Notes: generated by a model not told the origin, from the letters alone. A stretch of 64,000 nucleotides of DNA from Lunularia cruciata (GCA_948567375.1 OX419755.1:57175945-57239944); one strand, 5' to 3'. Positions 11,280 to 24,540 are shown, numbered from the stretch's first letter. Numbers and translations are program-made.

Positions 11280-14200
11280 TCCCTTGAATCAGTCAAGGAG
11301 ACCCATCTGCGAAGGATGTACAAGGACTATGATTGGATCACTTGGGATGCTCATGTGAGACAATTGATCACATTGATAGTAGGGATACTCAGGATTACGC
11401 ACGCTTCCTCTATCCCTTTGTTGACTGTTCCAAGGATACCAATCGAGTCATGGGAGGTTAGTTTCTCAAGCAGGTTGTATTTTGGGGTTATTTGAGATTA
11501 CATTTCCATGATTGGAATAAGCTATCCCATACACTCCATGATGAGGCTAGATAAGTTTTTTGCCTACCACTTGATCATATGGCACTTGATCCCTTGGACG
11601 AGTTAGCATGGTTTCTATTCTTCTTACTCCCTCAATGGTGTCTTGATTATGCTAGAGGAGGACGTGTGGGGCATAGAGAGGTGGTTGTTAGATTTCATCA
11701 ATTCCGAGTGGGGGATTGTGCGGCACTATAGTAGGAGTTTGTTAGGGCTACACATTTTTGGAAATAAGTTTTGCCACAAGATACCAGAAAGTTCACTCGA
11801 TTATGCCGATGTAGGGCATTGGGTCAAGTGGGAGAGTTTAGTAGAGCACCACAAGCTCTACACCCTTTGTATATGGCTTCTCCTACTTATGAGACTATCT
11901 TTTCCCTACATTCACTACATCCTATGATAGGGGAGAGATTACCACTAGAGGTCTTAGATATCAGCCTGAGTAGCCTTTAAGTCTTGATAGGTCACTTTTT
12001 GCATAAGCATTGTGCACAGCCCCTCACCTTTCCTTAGGAGGCTTGTCAAGGATGGTATATGAGCATCTTAGAGATTACTTTTAAGCAGATGATCCTTCTG
12101 GTGGTTTTACCAAGTTGTTTTAGGTGGCTGCAATAATAGTGAGAGGAGACATTCCTATGTCTGTTAGTCGGGTTAGGTGCTAGTCAACTTCTTGTGATGG
12201 AGAAGGATTTGGGGGACTGCTATTGGAGACATCTTTTTGCAATTTGGTCAGCTACACTATTGTCTTTCAACATTGGTCTCACTTTTGATAGCACCTTAGC
12301 CTACATCAGTTTGGAGTAGCTACACCTAGAGGATGTGGGGCTATATCTCTAGGCATTAGGGCATTCCTAGATATCCATCCAAAGTGGATCATCCTACATG
12401 TGGATGTTGAGAACATTTTAAATAATGTCTTTGAACATCCATCTTTAGAGAGCTTAGTGAGGATAGTGGATCCTTAGCAAGTCTTATTCCTTTTGTGTAG
12501 TCTTTTTATGGCTCTCTGGCTTCCCTTTACTACAAGCAAGATTGTTCATATAATGGAGTCACCGTCTTGGATTCAATTGTTGATACACGTCAAGGAGATC
12601 CTTTAGGGGGACCCTTATTTGCCATGTCTCACTTTAGAGCTCTCTTATCTATTACTTTGGACATGTCATGTTGTGTATTTCCTTCCTTAGTAGATGATAT
12701 ATACATCGTGTGCCCTATACATCAGATTAGGCAAGACTCTGACCACTTGACTACCGAGCTATATCTAGTAGGCTTAAGAGTCAAGGTGTCAAAGTGTAGG
12801 GCATGGTCCCCTTTAGGTATCCCTCCCTACATTGAGCTTCCAGAGGGGTGTCTCACATCTATATGTGGACTACGTGTTCTTGGAGTGCCAATAGGATTTG
12901 AAGTTTTTGTCACATGCTTCTTAGATGCTGCCCTTGTAGAGAATGTTCTCCATGTGGATAACCTTTTTTTACTAGGGGATCCACATGTGGCATTTGGTAT
13001 ACTCTCTTCTAGTATTTTCATCAACCAACTTACCTCCTCTGCATAGTTCTTCACTCCTTGTCCTTCCTATCACATCCAAGAGCCTTTGATAGGAAGATTA
13101 TGGGAGTCTTCAATGATATTATTGGACCATGGACATTTGAGTGTGTGATAGTGTATTTGGCACGTAGATAGACATCTCTATTAATCTCAAGTAGAGGTGT
13201 TTTCTTGCTATCTATGGAAGAGATAGCACCTATAGCATTTTTGGGTAATTGGACTCTCTTGGGATCCCTACTTTCCTCTTGTTTTGTGGTTGTTGATAGG
13301 CCAATTTTGGAGACTTATGCAAAAAAGGTGGATGAGGGATCTTTTTATCTCCAAATGTTATTGTGGCTGACAAGAGATTGTTTATCCTCACGGTACGCAA
13401 AGACCTTCTATCTTTTGTTTCACTATTGTTATATTGGACTAGAGGTTTATAGTCTTTCTTGATGGAGTGATAGTGTCAACATACACTACATTCTATCTTA
13501 GTTGACTTGTCCATTCCTCATGTTATTGGAGCACATCTTTACTCTTGCTCTAGCAAGGGTGCAAACTCTTGGATCCTAGCTCAATTGTGCATAAGGGTAT
13601 TTTGACTCGCACCCGCTACTTTCTCTACAGCAATGAGTTTTTGCCAAGGTTTGGTCCACCCATCTGCATCTTCATTACTCACTTGTGAATGTGGTTCTAC
13701 ACTAGATACAACAGTGGTCCATATGACCCAGTGTCCTTTTGGAGGATAGAAGATAGCTACCCATGATGCTATTAGGGACATAGTGTTTGCTATGGCACAA
13801 GAGAGTGGATACTTGGCTTGGAAGGAGCATTCATATGCTTTGTAGACCTATCAAGGCAAGCTTATACTTGGTCCGAGGTGATCAGGTGATAGTATTAGAT
13901 GTCATGGTTATGGACCCTTCAAGTGATACAATTTCAAAGGGAGTGATTATCCATCCCTCTAGATAGGCAGCAAGTGCAGCAGCAGCAGCTTGCAAGGTCT
14001 CCAAGTATAGGAGTATGCAGCAAGGTCACCTCTTTGTTCTTCTAGCCTTGGAGTTATATGGAGTGATGGACACAACGTTCTGTACATTTTTCAGAGAGTG
14101 CACAAGAGCTTATCATGTTAGACGCTAGGAGTTACCACTCTCACTCTCATATTATGTAGCATATATTAGACAATGTGTGTCCATTGCTTTACAAAGTGCA

Positions 14201-14400
14201 ATGGCTGGTGCAATCCATATGAGAGCAAGCACACTACGTGATGCTTCTTCGGATGCTACAATTGTTTGTAGACCATACGACTTGCATAGCTTGGATATCT
14301 TAGGTGCAATATGTCAGCTTTCTCAAATCTATTCTATTGGAGTTTAGCCCATTTTACCTATTTTGTCTCACTCTTGTACAGCTTGATGTGGTCTTCCCAT
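11280..14400 (+). mobile_element. Decayed LINE-like (non-LTR-type) retroelement
   Basis: The plus strand carries a reverse transcriptase remnant broken by many stops and frameshifts. The longest intact piece (12567-13046) shows the RQGDPLGGPLF motif that marks non-LTR reverse transcriptases, then a degraded catalytic box (FPSLVDDIYIV; a DD pair is kept, codons near 12686-12709) and a KVSKCRAWSP thumb-like segment. A second piece (13205-13462) continues the same protein with AFLGNW. Downstream to about 14350, interrupted frames resemble the C-terminal part of the same kind of element. Upstream (11.3-12.5 kb) the reading frame is too damaged to define domains. No terminal repeats, poly(A) tail or target duplication were found, so both ends are approximate. 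Confidence 0.65.
12567..13046 (+). pseudogene. Reverse transcriptase fragment of the LINE-like element
   Basis: This is a 159-codon open piece of the palm and thumb of a non-LTR reverse transcriptase. RQGDPLGG is near residue 8 and SLVDDIYIV near residue 40. It lacks the fingers and N-terminal motifs, which are frameshifted upstream, and it stops before the C-terminal domain that continues in another frame. It cannot encode a working polymerase as it stands. Confidence 0.65.
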
Positions 14401-16968
14401 CCTTTGTGTTTTCTATGGGGTCACCCTTTACTTAAGACACATTCAAGGAGAATCACACCTTCAAGGGAAGGGTCTCAACTTTAAGCAAGAATCTCCATAT
14501 ACACAAGGACAGATATGGTAGTATATATGATTGTGGATGATATATTTGTATAGTTGGAGTACATTTTTTGGGTGAAAATTTTTATCTATTTTATCCACTT
14601 TGACTCTAAAAGTCTCGTTACTTAGTATTTCTTTATTCTCATCACACCCTGCATCGCATATGTATTCTTGCCTCTCTCAAACTCACCATTTATTTATAAG
14701 AGTAAGAAAAATATAATTTCTAGTGAATAGCGTGTCTCTAAATTTTAGGTGAAGCATTCAAATGTTTCGTGTTACTTTATATACGTGAAGCATCCGTACC
14801 AAGAAGTGTCCACATATTGTGATATCACACACCTCAAGATTGAGGACAAAAGCGATCTAATTCGATTGACAATCAAAAATAAAGTCTAGTAAGTATAATA
14901 CCAAAGAACCAGTTCCTACTTCTGGATCTTTTAACAGTTGTTTCATGATAACACGTACGATTACTAAAGAACCTACATAGTTGTTGTCTTATTTTTAGCT
15001 AATTTAACTCTTTTAAAGTAGAAAAATTGTAAATGATTTGTTTTTTCCTCTTCCTTATATTATACAGAATATGGGACATATGTTGTAAGGCATACAACGG
15101 CAGTGCTCATCTCGAATCAAATCTTCTGCATACACAAGTAATATAAATAGAGTTGTTTGAAAGGAGAGCGTCCAAAGGAGAATTCAAATAGAGTTGTTTC
15201 AAATCATATTCAAATTCTCCTTTGGACGCTTCTACAACTAATCTACATACAACCGTAATTTTGTTGGTGGACAACCACACTTGGTTGGCTGTGTCGGGGA
15301 AATACGAGTTATCACGAATCTAAAAGAATGTGTTAGATACTCAACTCCTGGTGAAGCTGCGGATCTTAGTTGTATGCGAGTGGTACCTTAAATCCTGTAT
15401 ATGGCTATACGCTTGTCCATCTTTTAAAGATATTATACATTGGTGTGTAGAAAAGATAGCTTACCTTTCTGTTAAGTTGGAACGAGTTTTCATGAACTGC
15501 TTTAAATGACATGCCATTGGCATTACTTTTGAATACCCACCTAGAGCAATGTGGCATTTAATAGTTATAGCGCGCAGTAGGAACAGTAAAACGAAATTAC
15601 TATCAGGATGGTAAAATGCTGAAAGATAGACCATGGACCTAATTATTCTTATTCTGTACACTGTTTGTTTCGAGAGAAGGTTTCTATTAGAAATATTACA
15701 TAAAAAAGAAGATGCTAGTCAGAGATGACATTATATGGTCTTGTGGAGGTGCCTTCTGTTTGTTAAAACAACATTTCCTCATCAAGCGATTCTGGAAAAG
15801 ATAGTTTCATGTCTTTCCCAGTAAACGAACCATACAACATAGTTTGTGAAATCTGAATATAATCCTTTTAAACACTATTGTAATTCTTGCTATTGAATTT
15901 AAATTGAGTGAAAGGGGAATACTTGCATAAGGGAAGTATTCAGGTGTAGAAGTAAAAGCTAATATTTTCAATCAGATTACAAATAAGGTGATTTCATACT
16001 TATGGAAAATATTTATGTCATCTTTATACTTTCTGAGGATAAAAAATTTGATTACAATTTATTTATCTGTCTTATTAATATTACTAGATGTTTTCATAGA
16101 AACTATAATATTCCAAGTAAACATCAATTCTCCTTCTTAATATTACATATGCAATTTTTCTATTTCTACTCAGTAAAATATGGGAGATATCAAGAGATTG
16201 TTCTAAAATATCCTGACTTAATGTAGATGGAGACAGAATAGTGAATTGACTTTTTATATAAAATAAAGTATAAAATAGAGAGGTTCTATAATTAATACTA
16301 AAATAATGATATTATAGAGATCATATATATAGATACAATCAAATTGTATTTTACTAGAGTTGAGATATATTATTTACACATGTTATATTGTAAGGTTATT
16401 ACTTATGAGTATTTAACTGTAGCTCATCTATTTGGCATGGACTTCTTTTGCAAGATGATATTATCTTTACAATTAAAAGTTTTGGCTCTTATGTATTTCT
16501 ATTATTACAATGACAGGAATTAATGCAAGAATATGACCTTTGTAAGAAGAGGATAAATAATTATAGAAAAATTTGAGTGTCTACTTGATTTAATAGAATG
16601 TTTTATTATAAGCTTTCAAGACAAATAATTGAACCATAATTATGTGATAAAATGAGAAATTTATATTACATTACAATTATTGAATGATTTTATGAAAGTG
16701 TTATTGGTTTCAACAACAATATATACTTGAAATCAATTTTATTTGTTGTACAAGAGAGAATTAACCTGCATTGTCTTAAACTTTGATGGTTAATTAATTT
16801 TTTTAAGCTTAACATTATGGTCTTATATTACTATTTAAAGGTTATATTCTATTTAATAATATAATTTGAATAAAATTTAATTATTTTAATTTTAAAATAT
16901 TTTTTACTAAAACATATATCTCTGAGTTCCAAACCAAAATATCCACTAAACAAATTAAAATATTATAT
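14400..16968. other. AT-rich stretch with no gene; one strong inverted repeat
   Basis: No coding frame with a domain is visible. An 18-bp perfect inverted repeat occupies 15167-15184 and 15213-15230, separated by 28 nt and extended by imperfect pairing, so a stable stem-loop can form. The remainder is AT-rich without clear structure. Confidence 0.45.
15167..15230. repeat. Stem-loop-forming inverted repeat
   Basis: The arms agcgtccaaaggagaatt (15167-15184) and its exact reverse complement (15213-15230) flank 28 nt. Pairing extends inward imperfectly through caaata/tattca. It could be a hairpin RNA, a fold-back remnant or a terminator; nothing nearby decides which. Confidence 0.6.
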
Positions 16969-17454
16969 TATGGCTATTGGTATAATTAAATTTTTATTTT
17001 TATTTTTTTATATAGAATATTTTAATACTTCAAACACTACTCTTATTAATATTTTTCAAAGAAGAAGTTCTTAGTTTATACATGATGTATATTTAAGCTC
17101 CAACCAAAATAATATTACAATTCAAAATAATTATCTACCTAAACATATTTCTATGGTATAGATTTGGGACTAATATATCTAAATTTCAATTAAAAAAATT
17201 TAGAGTTATACTATTCTTCTTCACTTTGTATACTTTTATATGGATTGAGCTCTCAAATATTAACCTTTAATACAAATTAAATATTTACCTGGATATAAGT
17301 ATATATCATGTATAAACTAAAAACTTCTTCTTTGAAAAATATAAATAAGAGTTGTGTTTGAAGTATTAACGCATTCTGTATAAATAAGTAGTGTTTGAAG
17401 TATTAAGTTTTTATAAATAAATAAATAATAATTTTTATTATACCAATAGCCATA
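16969..17454. mobile_element. MITE-like inverted-repeat element flanked by TA
   Basis: The ends are matching inverted repeats: TGGCTATTGGTATAAT at 16971-16986 and its reverse complement ending at 17452. Homology between the two arms extends roughly 130 bp inward, including a gaagaagtt/aacttcttc block and a repeated gtgtttgaagtattaa segment in the right arm. TA dinucleotides flank both ends (16969-16970 and 17453-17454), as expected for a Tc1/mariner-type target duplication. There is no coding capacity. I infer a non-autonomous element; the superfamily call rests only on the TA duplication. Confidence 0.6.
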
Positions 17455-20400
17455 GTGTATTTCTTTTCTTTGTGCAAAATTTTAAGCTTATGATAATTTA
17501 AATATCAATATAATATTATTAGGAAAGCAAAATGTTGGTAGAAAAATTTATATAATAAATTTGATCATTTAGAATAAATAAATTCTCAATTTTCATATAA
17601 TTAGTAGCAGTGTGCTATGAGGCAAAACATTAAATCTTTGAAGAGTCTTAATAATATTATTATATTTCAAAAAATCATTTATTTGGATTATTAACATAAT
17701 AATTTTCAAAAAAATTTATGGATAATAATTCTCTATCATGGGAAATTTTGATAAATCTCTCCAAAAGTCTTTCACTAATTAAATTGTGAGCAAAACTTAC
17801 ACTTTTTCATCCATACTCAAAATCAATTATAGATTATCTTCAAATTAAACCTCTAGAAAATACATACCTTAATCAAATTAAAATTATATTAATTGATCCT
17901 TCTATAATTCTCCTTGTATATTTATAGTAATATCAACATTCAAGTTAATATCTTCTCTTCTATTATCTGCTATCTTTTATTTAAGCAACAAAATCACTCT
18001 TAGTTTTTTGTTACTTTTTAATTCTAAATCTATATAATTAATCAGAAGAGATTCAAACCTAATATTTTATATGAAAAAGCCCAATCTATTACAAATATAA
18101 TTCCCATACTTGCTTTTATTCACACTAAAGTCCTTTTAATACATACACTTGCTTTCTTTATAGCAAACCATTCAATTGCTTCTCTTAAAGACCTATTAAT
18201 TCAGCATTGAGCATAACATTGGTATTATAGAATATACTTTCTTTTTCTCATAGGCTAAAGACATCATAGAGCAAGCTAATATCTCTTATCAATTTTATGG
18301 GATTTCTTTCTACTCTGGATAACTTATTGAATGCAAAATAAGTGGGTTTACTTGTTCAACTAATTTGTTTATTGTTGTAAAAAAATCAAAAATAAATAAT
18401 TTGTTACTAAATTTCTCTTTATACTAATAAATATTTACTCTATTTGTTACAGATAAATAACTCAGAACTTAAACATCCTAAATGGAAAACTAATTATTAA
18501 TGCTTACTTGCTAAACCTCAAAATTGACCACTTTGTCGCTTGTAATTGGCTCATAGCAAAAGCTAGCTCTTGCCATAATCTAAGGTCATAGTGCCAAACA
18601 AGAACTTGAAAGAACTACTTAGATAAGGAGAAAGCTTGATAACCAACATGTGTAAAAGCTTGAGATTATGGTTGCATAAACAAAAAGATAGCTTTAGAGC
18701 CTTCACGACAATCTCTACCATCTTGGTATGTGGATTCTAATGCACAATTTTGTGAGCAAAGAGGAATTGATATGAATGGGGTACATTAGAGCTTCACCTT
18801 GTTCTTTTGAAGGTATGAATATGTTGAAAGGTCATTAATCGATCACGGTTTGTAGATAAATGAGATATTAAATATCAACATCAAGGAAGTAGTTTATTCT
18901 AAATTTTATAATTTGAGAAAATATGTCTGGTTAATAAGTACCATACTTATCTCCTACATGAAGTTCAAAAAATCAACTCCATATATAATATTAATGAGGA
19001 GTATAATCATTCAAGCAATATTATATTAACAATTGCATTAGTACTTAGGTTTAATATAATTGACATTAAACAAATTGTTTACAATTAAGTGGAGGCTACT
19101 TAAAGTTCTTTATGAATATATCATCACTTTATATTTTTTATTTACTTGGATTTATATTATTATTCTATTTTATCTATGATGATGCATGATATTATAAATA
19201 TAGATATTTACTTACACCTTTGAAAGAGTGAGACAACATCCATGTTTACACAAGAAGAAGAAGGATATAGGCAAAAGAGATGAGAGAGTTAATACAATTG
19301 TAGTGAAGATGATAATACAAGGTTCCCAATTAAGATAGTATTTTTCTTAGAATAATTTGGAAAGGAAAATTTGGTGGAAAATATATAAGCTTTGTTGTTA
19401 TATTTCAATAAAAGGCTAAAAATTTTAACTTTTTGTTCACCAAGATCTTAATATCTAGTGAATTCTTTTTTTGCATGAATCTAACACTTGACCTTTACTT
19501 GAAGTATAAATTTATTATTCAATTATTTTCTTGGATTTTGATATTGTCTTACTCTATATCATAAAAGAATAAAATTCCAATCATTCCATTAGAGATAAAA
19601 TCCCTAAAAGAAAAAAATCCATCAATTGAGGTAACTTCTAGGAAAATTTGTTCATAGTATTTACATGTTCAAACTCTACAATTGAAGTCCTTGGAATCTA
19701 TTGAACAAGCAAAGATCACACTTTAAACTAAGCAATTTAGACCCAACATTGAAGTTTTGATTTGTAGCTTGATATTGAGTTTTAAAATACTCCACCACTA
19801 GTAGCATACCAAGAATTGACAATCTACATGACAATAAAGTTTAAGCTCCTTGGATTTTTAAAGAGAAAGGTTCATCATAAAGATAGTAAATTAATAAAAA
19901 AAAGTTATGGATAAAACTCAAGGATTATGTGCATAATAAAAGTCCTGCTTTTATCGATAACATCACCAACAAAGATAAATATATAATGTATTAAAAAGTC
20001 CATATTATATTAGTGGTTTGGTGATTTTCCACGACATAGAAGATAGATGTATTTACTACCTTTAAGAATTATGATTTAAATAGTGCTATCAAGTAAATAA
20101 TAGTAGTAAAAAAACTTCAAGATTATATGTGGTGTGCTAATAACCAACAAGCAAGATATGAGGATGATTGGCTTTTAGAAGAGTGATAGGAAATTTTCAT
20201 TATAGGTATTTGGTTTATATATATTATAAAGAAGGAGATCACTAATAAAAATCTCTTACTTGAATATATGAAAGATTAATCATATGAATATGAAGTTATA
20301 AACTCAAATTGATAACCTAATTGACTACTTCTTTGAAGTTAAATGATTAGATGGTGGGTCTTCAATCTTATTCAAGTACCATATTGGTATATATCTAACA

Positions 20401-20500
20401 TAAAATATGCCTTACAAAAGATATACCTTATTTCTTGTTATATTGTGTGAAAATTTATTTTACTTTTAAATCACAACCATAAAACTAGAAAATACTACAA
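17455..20500. other. AT-rich intergenic stretch
   Basis: I see no coding frame with a domain, no RNA gene and no clear repeat structure here. Base composition is strongly AT-biased. Confidence 0.45.
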
Positions 20501-21949
20501 ATTCCTTTCATGTATGTGTCACAACATTTGTAGCACCAAAGCCAATTTTCTTGGATGTTGGGGTGGTAATGTTGGCTGTCATAGTTATTTTGGTAGTTGC
20601 TCATGTACTACTTGATAGCAGCAAGATTTCATGTTTGGCTAGTAATCACATGGCAGGACCTGTTGTTGCATCATCAAGACTAGAGACCTAGGTCAAGCGG
20701 AGGAGTATAGTTTCAAAGTATAGCTCCAAAGAGCTCATTTCTTTGAGGTTGAGCCTTTGAGTTCTTGGGTATGGTAGAAAGAAACTAGTGAGTGTCACAT
20801 GGAGTCTCTTAGCTAGAATGGGTATGGTTTAATTGTAAGTAATGCTTGATTGTTGGTAGATTGTTGAGTGGAGGATCAAATTAAGATCCAATTTGAGTGT
20901 GATTTGAATAGGAGAGGGAATTGTTTACATCAAAGAAGTGAGAGTCAAAGGGAAATTGGGTGCAAGAACTAAGAGCATTGGTAGTATCTCCAAGCTTGGA
21001 GGAGAACCACCAATATTGGTATATTTGATCTCTAACACCCAATTGTGCATGTATGTGCTAGTGTGATGTTGATTTTGGTATTATAAGTACTTGAGAGATA
21101 TTTATTTATATAGAGATAAAGGATGGTTCTATATTAGTCATGATTAGCTAAAGTTAGTCTTAGCTAAGATAGAAGAGACCTTACTTTAGAGGAAGTGGAA
21201 AAGATGAGCACTTCTATTTCAGATTCTAGTGTATTGAGTATTGACTTGGTATTATTTCTAAGTGTTTGGCTTTAAGTAAAGAGTTGAGAACTCTTGATCC
21301 ACAAGCCTTTTTGTTCAAATTCTTCTATAGTCCAAGGATAGCCCATGTGAAGGAAATATGATTGAGTGGTTGGGTCAAGATAAGACTACATGTTTTGGAG
21401 AATATTTCCATGAGTATAGATACTCCTTTAGGCTTTTGATTTTATTTGACTTTTAGCCTAGTAACGTGAGTTACTCCAAAAATTAGGTGCGTAACTATTT
21501 CACAAGTATATAAACTAGGGATGAGGAGGTACTCGTTATCCTTTCATTTGCAACTATCTCTCTCTTATTAAGTTCACTAGTGAGAAATGGTTTGAGTCTT
21601 GGAGTTTTAACCTCTGAGGAGTATGATGGAGTTGGAGTTCCTTACTTTCTTAATCCATGGTGCGTTACTATAATAGCCATCAGAGGTTCATCTTGAGTGA
21701 GGGACATGCCGACTCCAAGATTTCCTTAAGAATGATCATATGCATAAGCCCTATTTGAGTTCATGAATATTTGGCATTGGGGCAGACAATGTGAGGAAGT
21801 GTTGCCCAAATTTCTCAAGATTGAGGTCAATTTTGAATTAATGAATGTCAATTTGAGGTCAAGAGAATGAAATTTGAGGCCTTGGTATTGAAAATCAGAC
21901 TTGAGAAGCAAAATTGAATGTGGATTTGGAAACCTATCTCCTCAAAATA

Positions 21950-22440
21950 GGCATTTGGAGATTCCTATCCTCTTAATTTGGCTCAAGTTAATAGTTAGTG
22001 GAGGATTTGGAAATTAACCAACTATAGATGAGTTGTGTTAGATTGACAAAGGTTGTCCAGATTTGGAGGTCAAGGTAGTGGAGGTTTTCTAGAGTTGGAG
22101 GTTGCTCAAATTGCCCTAGCTAGTGCTCAAGTTGGTGAAGGTTGGCCAGATTTTGAAAGGGTTCAAATTGGCAAGAAGAAAGACCTCATTTGGGTAGATT
22201 CCTCTCAATTTGACCCTAGTTGATAGTTAATGGAGGATTTAGCAATCAACCAACTATAGAGGAGGTGCATCAAATTGACAAAGGTTATCCAAATTTGGAG
22301 GTCAAGTTGGTCGAGGTTATCCAGAGCTGGAGGTTGCTCAAATTACCCTAGCTAGTGCTCAAGTTTGTGAAGGTTGGCAAGATTTGGAGAGGGTTTGAAT
22401 TGGCAAGAAGAAAGGCCTTATTTTGTTGAATTCTGATGTT
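21950..22440. repeat. Tandem duplication, period about 232 bp
   Basis: Two diverged copies lie head to tail. The shared landmark accaactatag occurs at 22017 and again at 22249, giving the 232-bp offset. Similarity includes the ggaggatttgg/ggatttagc block, the aggttgctcaaatt block and the ggcaagaagaaag block. The copies differ by scattered substitutions, so the duplication is not recent. Confidence 0.7.
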
Positions 22441-22555
22441 TTGAGGCATAGGGTTGTGGGCTAGAGAGGCTATGAAGGGCCAAATTTCTAGTATTAGGCT
22501 AGCCAATTTAGATGAGTTTTTGGTAATTTTTGGTCATTGTTTGGCAAAATCTACG

Positions 22556-22622
22556 CATAAGGTTCAAATCCTAGATCTCAAGTTCTTAGATTGGTGCTCT
22601 AGCCACTGGTCCACCCTCACTT
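22556..22622 (-). repeat. tRNA-like SINE head with pol III boxes
   Basis: On the minus strand, an A-box-like segment (ccagtggctagagca, 22594-22609) is followed about 35 bp later by a B-box-like ggatttgaacc (22561-22571). This is the order and spacing of an internal RNA polymerase III promoter. No complete tRNA cloverleaf or anticodon arm is evident, so a tRNA-derived SINE is more likely than a tRNA gene. Its 3' end and tail are not defined. Confidence 0.45.
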
Positions 22623-23099
22623 CTTGTCTTAATGACTAGTTGATTGATACTTATACACATGTAGCTTTGGCTAGGAGAGCAAGATTGATCCCATCCTTTA
22701 TGATCTTGGTAGTTTAGGAGAAGATGACACTCATATTATGTCAAATGCCAAACAATGACAAACGAGACTTACAAAGTTAGTCTAGTGTTGATTTATGAGA
22801 TGGATTGTTTTTGTTTAGACTTCTTGTGATTGGACCACCTCCATTATTTTTTCTTATCTATGCATCATGTTTGTGTGAGTTGCATTGACTTTTGAGCATT
22901 GGTGCTTTGATGTGCTCTTAGTAGTGAGCTTGGAGTGACCAATTAGACTACTTATGTTTCTCTTCAAGTAGGAAGTGAGGTAGGAAGTGATGACTTGAAG
23001 ACCATGAAAGTGTTTGTTGTGATAGTAGGTTTAGGTCACTCTTTTTCCTAGTATGCTTGTCATAGTTAGAGCTACATTAGTTAGTGGTGTTTAGTTGGT

Positions 23100-24540
23100 G
23101 GTGGCACTTGGTAGTAATCCTTGGTGGTGTACTTGTGATGGTTAGGATTCCAATTTGAATTAAATTGTCACAATGGAGTTCTTTGGGGATTCTAGAAGAG
23201 ATAGTGCTATAGTACATAATGGATTACATGGAGTGGCACTCAATATCAACATGTATCTCAAGTCCCAATGAGAGAGGAAATTGACTTTGATTTGGAGTTT
23301 GATATGGGAGTTGATTCAATTGAGAGTGCACATGGTGCGTCCACACCATTGTTGTGATGTATGAACAAGATTTATAGGGCCTCCAAAGGCCCTAGGTGCT
23401 GCTTTGGTTAAATGGGTACCATTGAGTTGGATGACTTCATCTAGGAGTTTGATAGTTGGTGTGATTTGTAGCAGATGTGGAACTTGACTTTGTTCATAAC
23501 CTTCATGGCATGGATGGGATTTTTTTAGCACTTGGAGGGTCCACCAATGGATGACTACCATAAGTTCAAGTGAGCTAACTTGGAGGAGATTGAGCTATGG
23601 AAAAAATATTGGTCTTTGCACTACATCTCTATCACTTTAGGCTTGGTTTTTAGGGATAGATTGGCATTACCCATGAGTTCTAGCTCTAATAGCATTGATG
23701 TATCCAGTAGAGGTACACTAGTTAGAGATGGTGCTACTACAAGTGGAAGTACTACTCTAGGAGGTAGTGCAATATTGGAATTTAACCCATCCCATGGTAG
23801 AGTTCTTCCAATGTTTGAGGTAGAACTATCAAGGAGTGCACATTGACAAGTTAAGGAGTTTGTAGAAGTTCCAATGCAAGGCTAGAGAGAGCCTACGTAA
23901 AGCATACACTTGCATCAAATAACTGATCAATTTCACTCAAGGAATTACTAAAGCCCAAGTAGTCTAGTTTTGGTATGGGATCTTGGACAATGAACTACAA
24001 TATAAAGTACATGATTGTACATTATTACAAGCTACCTCACCTACTTTGGCAGTGGTCTTTAGTTTGGTTGAGCATATTGAGTTAAGCATGGTAGAAGAGA
24101 GAGTGATGAAATCTAGATTTGGTAGAGAGACCTCATCCACAATTGTTACTTCTTCTAGAGTGTAGCAATGTGCACCACACCATGTTGGCTTCCAAGGGTA
24201 GAGTGGACAACCCAAATCTCACTGAGCAAGTGGAGAGCCTAGTGCAACTAGACCCTTACCTTCATTTTCAAGTCAACAAAAACCAATGAGTGGTTGTGTT
24301 ACTTGTTGCAATTGTGGTGGACCTCACCACAAGAGAGAGTGCACGTAGGGTAGTGGACATGATAACTTTGGTGCATCATAGCCAACATATAAATAATGTG
24401 ACCATTGTCATAGATTTGGTTAACCTAATAACCAATGCTTTGGCTTTCACCCAAACTTATGGAGTGGTAGGTTGCTATGGCATGTGATAGAGGAGCTCCA
24501 AGTCATGGAAGACAAGGTGGTATAAGTGGTGCTAGAAAAC
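23100..24540 (+). pseudogene. gag remnant of the PHD-type Ty3/gypsy element
   Basis: Interrupted plus-strand frames carry a gag-like protein. Recognisable pieces include SLRKAYTCIKQLIN-like sequence near 23.9 kb (with stops), FWYGILDNELQYKVHD near 23.97-24.02 kb, and the VFSLVEHIELSMVEERVM stretch near 24.05-24.11 kb. A CCHC-like zinc knuckle (CCNCGGPHHKREC) lies near 24.30-24.35 kb, followed by a second Cys/His-rich piece. The frame collapses at about 24.54 kb, where an unrelated LTR-family copy begins. The matching pol region resumes only at 37.6 kb, so some 13 kb of later insertions separate gag from pol. Confidence 0.6.

Larger units (their letters stand above)
20500..23100 (+). other. 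Region upstream of the old Ty3 gag; probable leader or LTR remnant
   Basis: Stop-rich but less AT-rich than its left neighbour, this stretch leads into the gag remnant at 23.1 kb. It contains a tandem duplication with a 232-bp period (about 21950-22440) and a tRNA-like promoter on the minus strand (about 22556-22622). A TATA-like tataaact lies near 21510. No direct repeat matching the sequence after 41.75 kb was found, so an LTR cannot be assigned. Confidence 0.35.

Noticed and set aside
22556..22622. A functional tRNA gene on the minus strand
   Set aside because: Pol III boxes are present but I cannot fold paired acceptor and anticodon arms, so SINE-like is the safer call.
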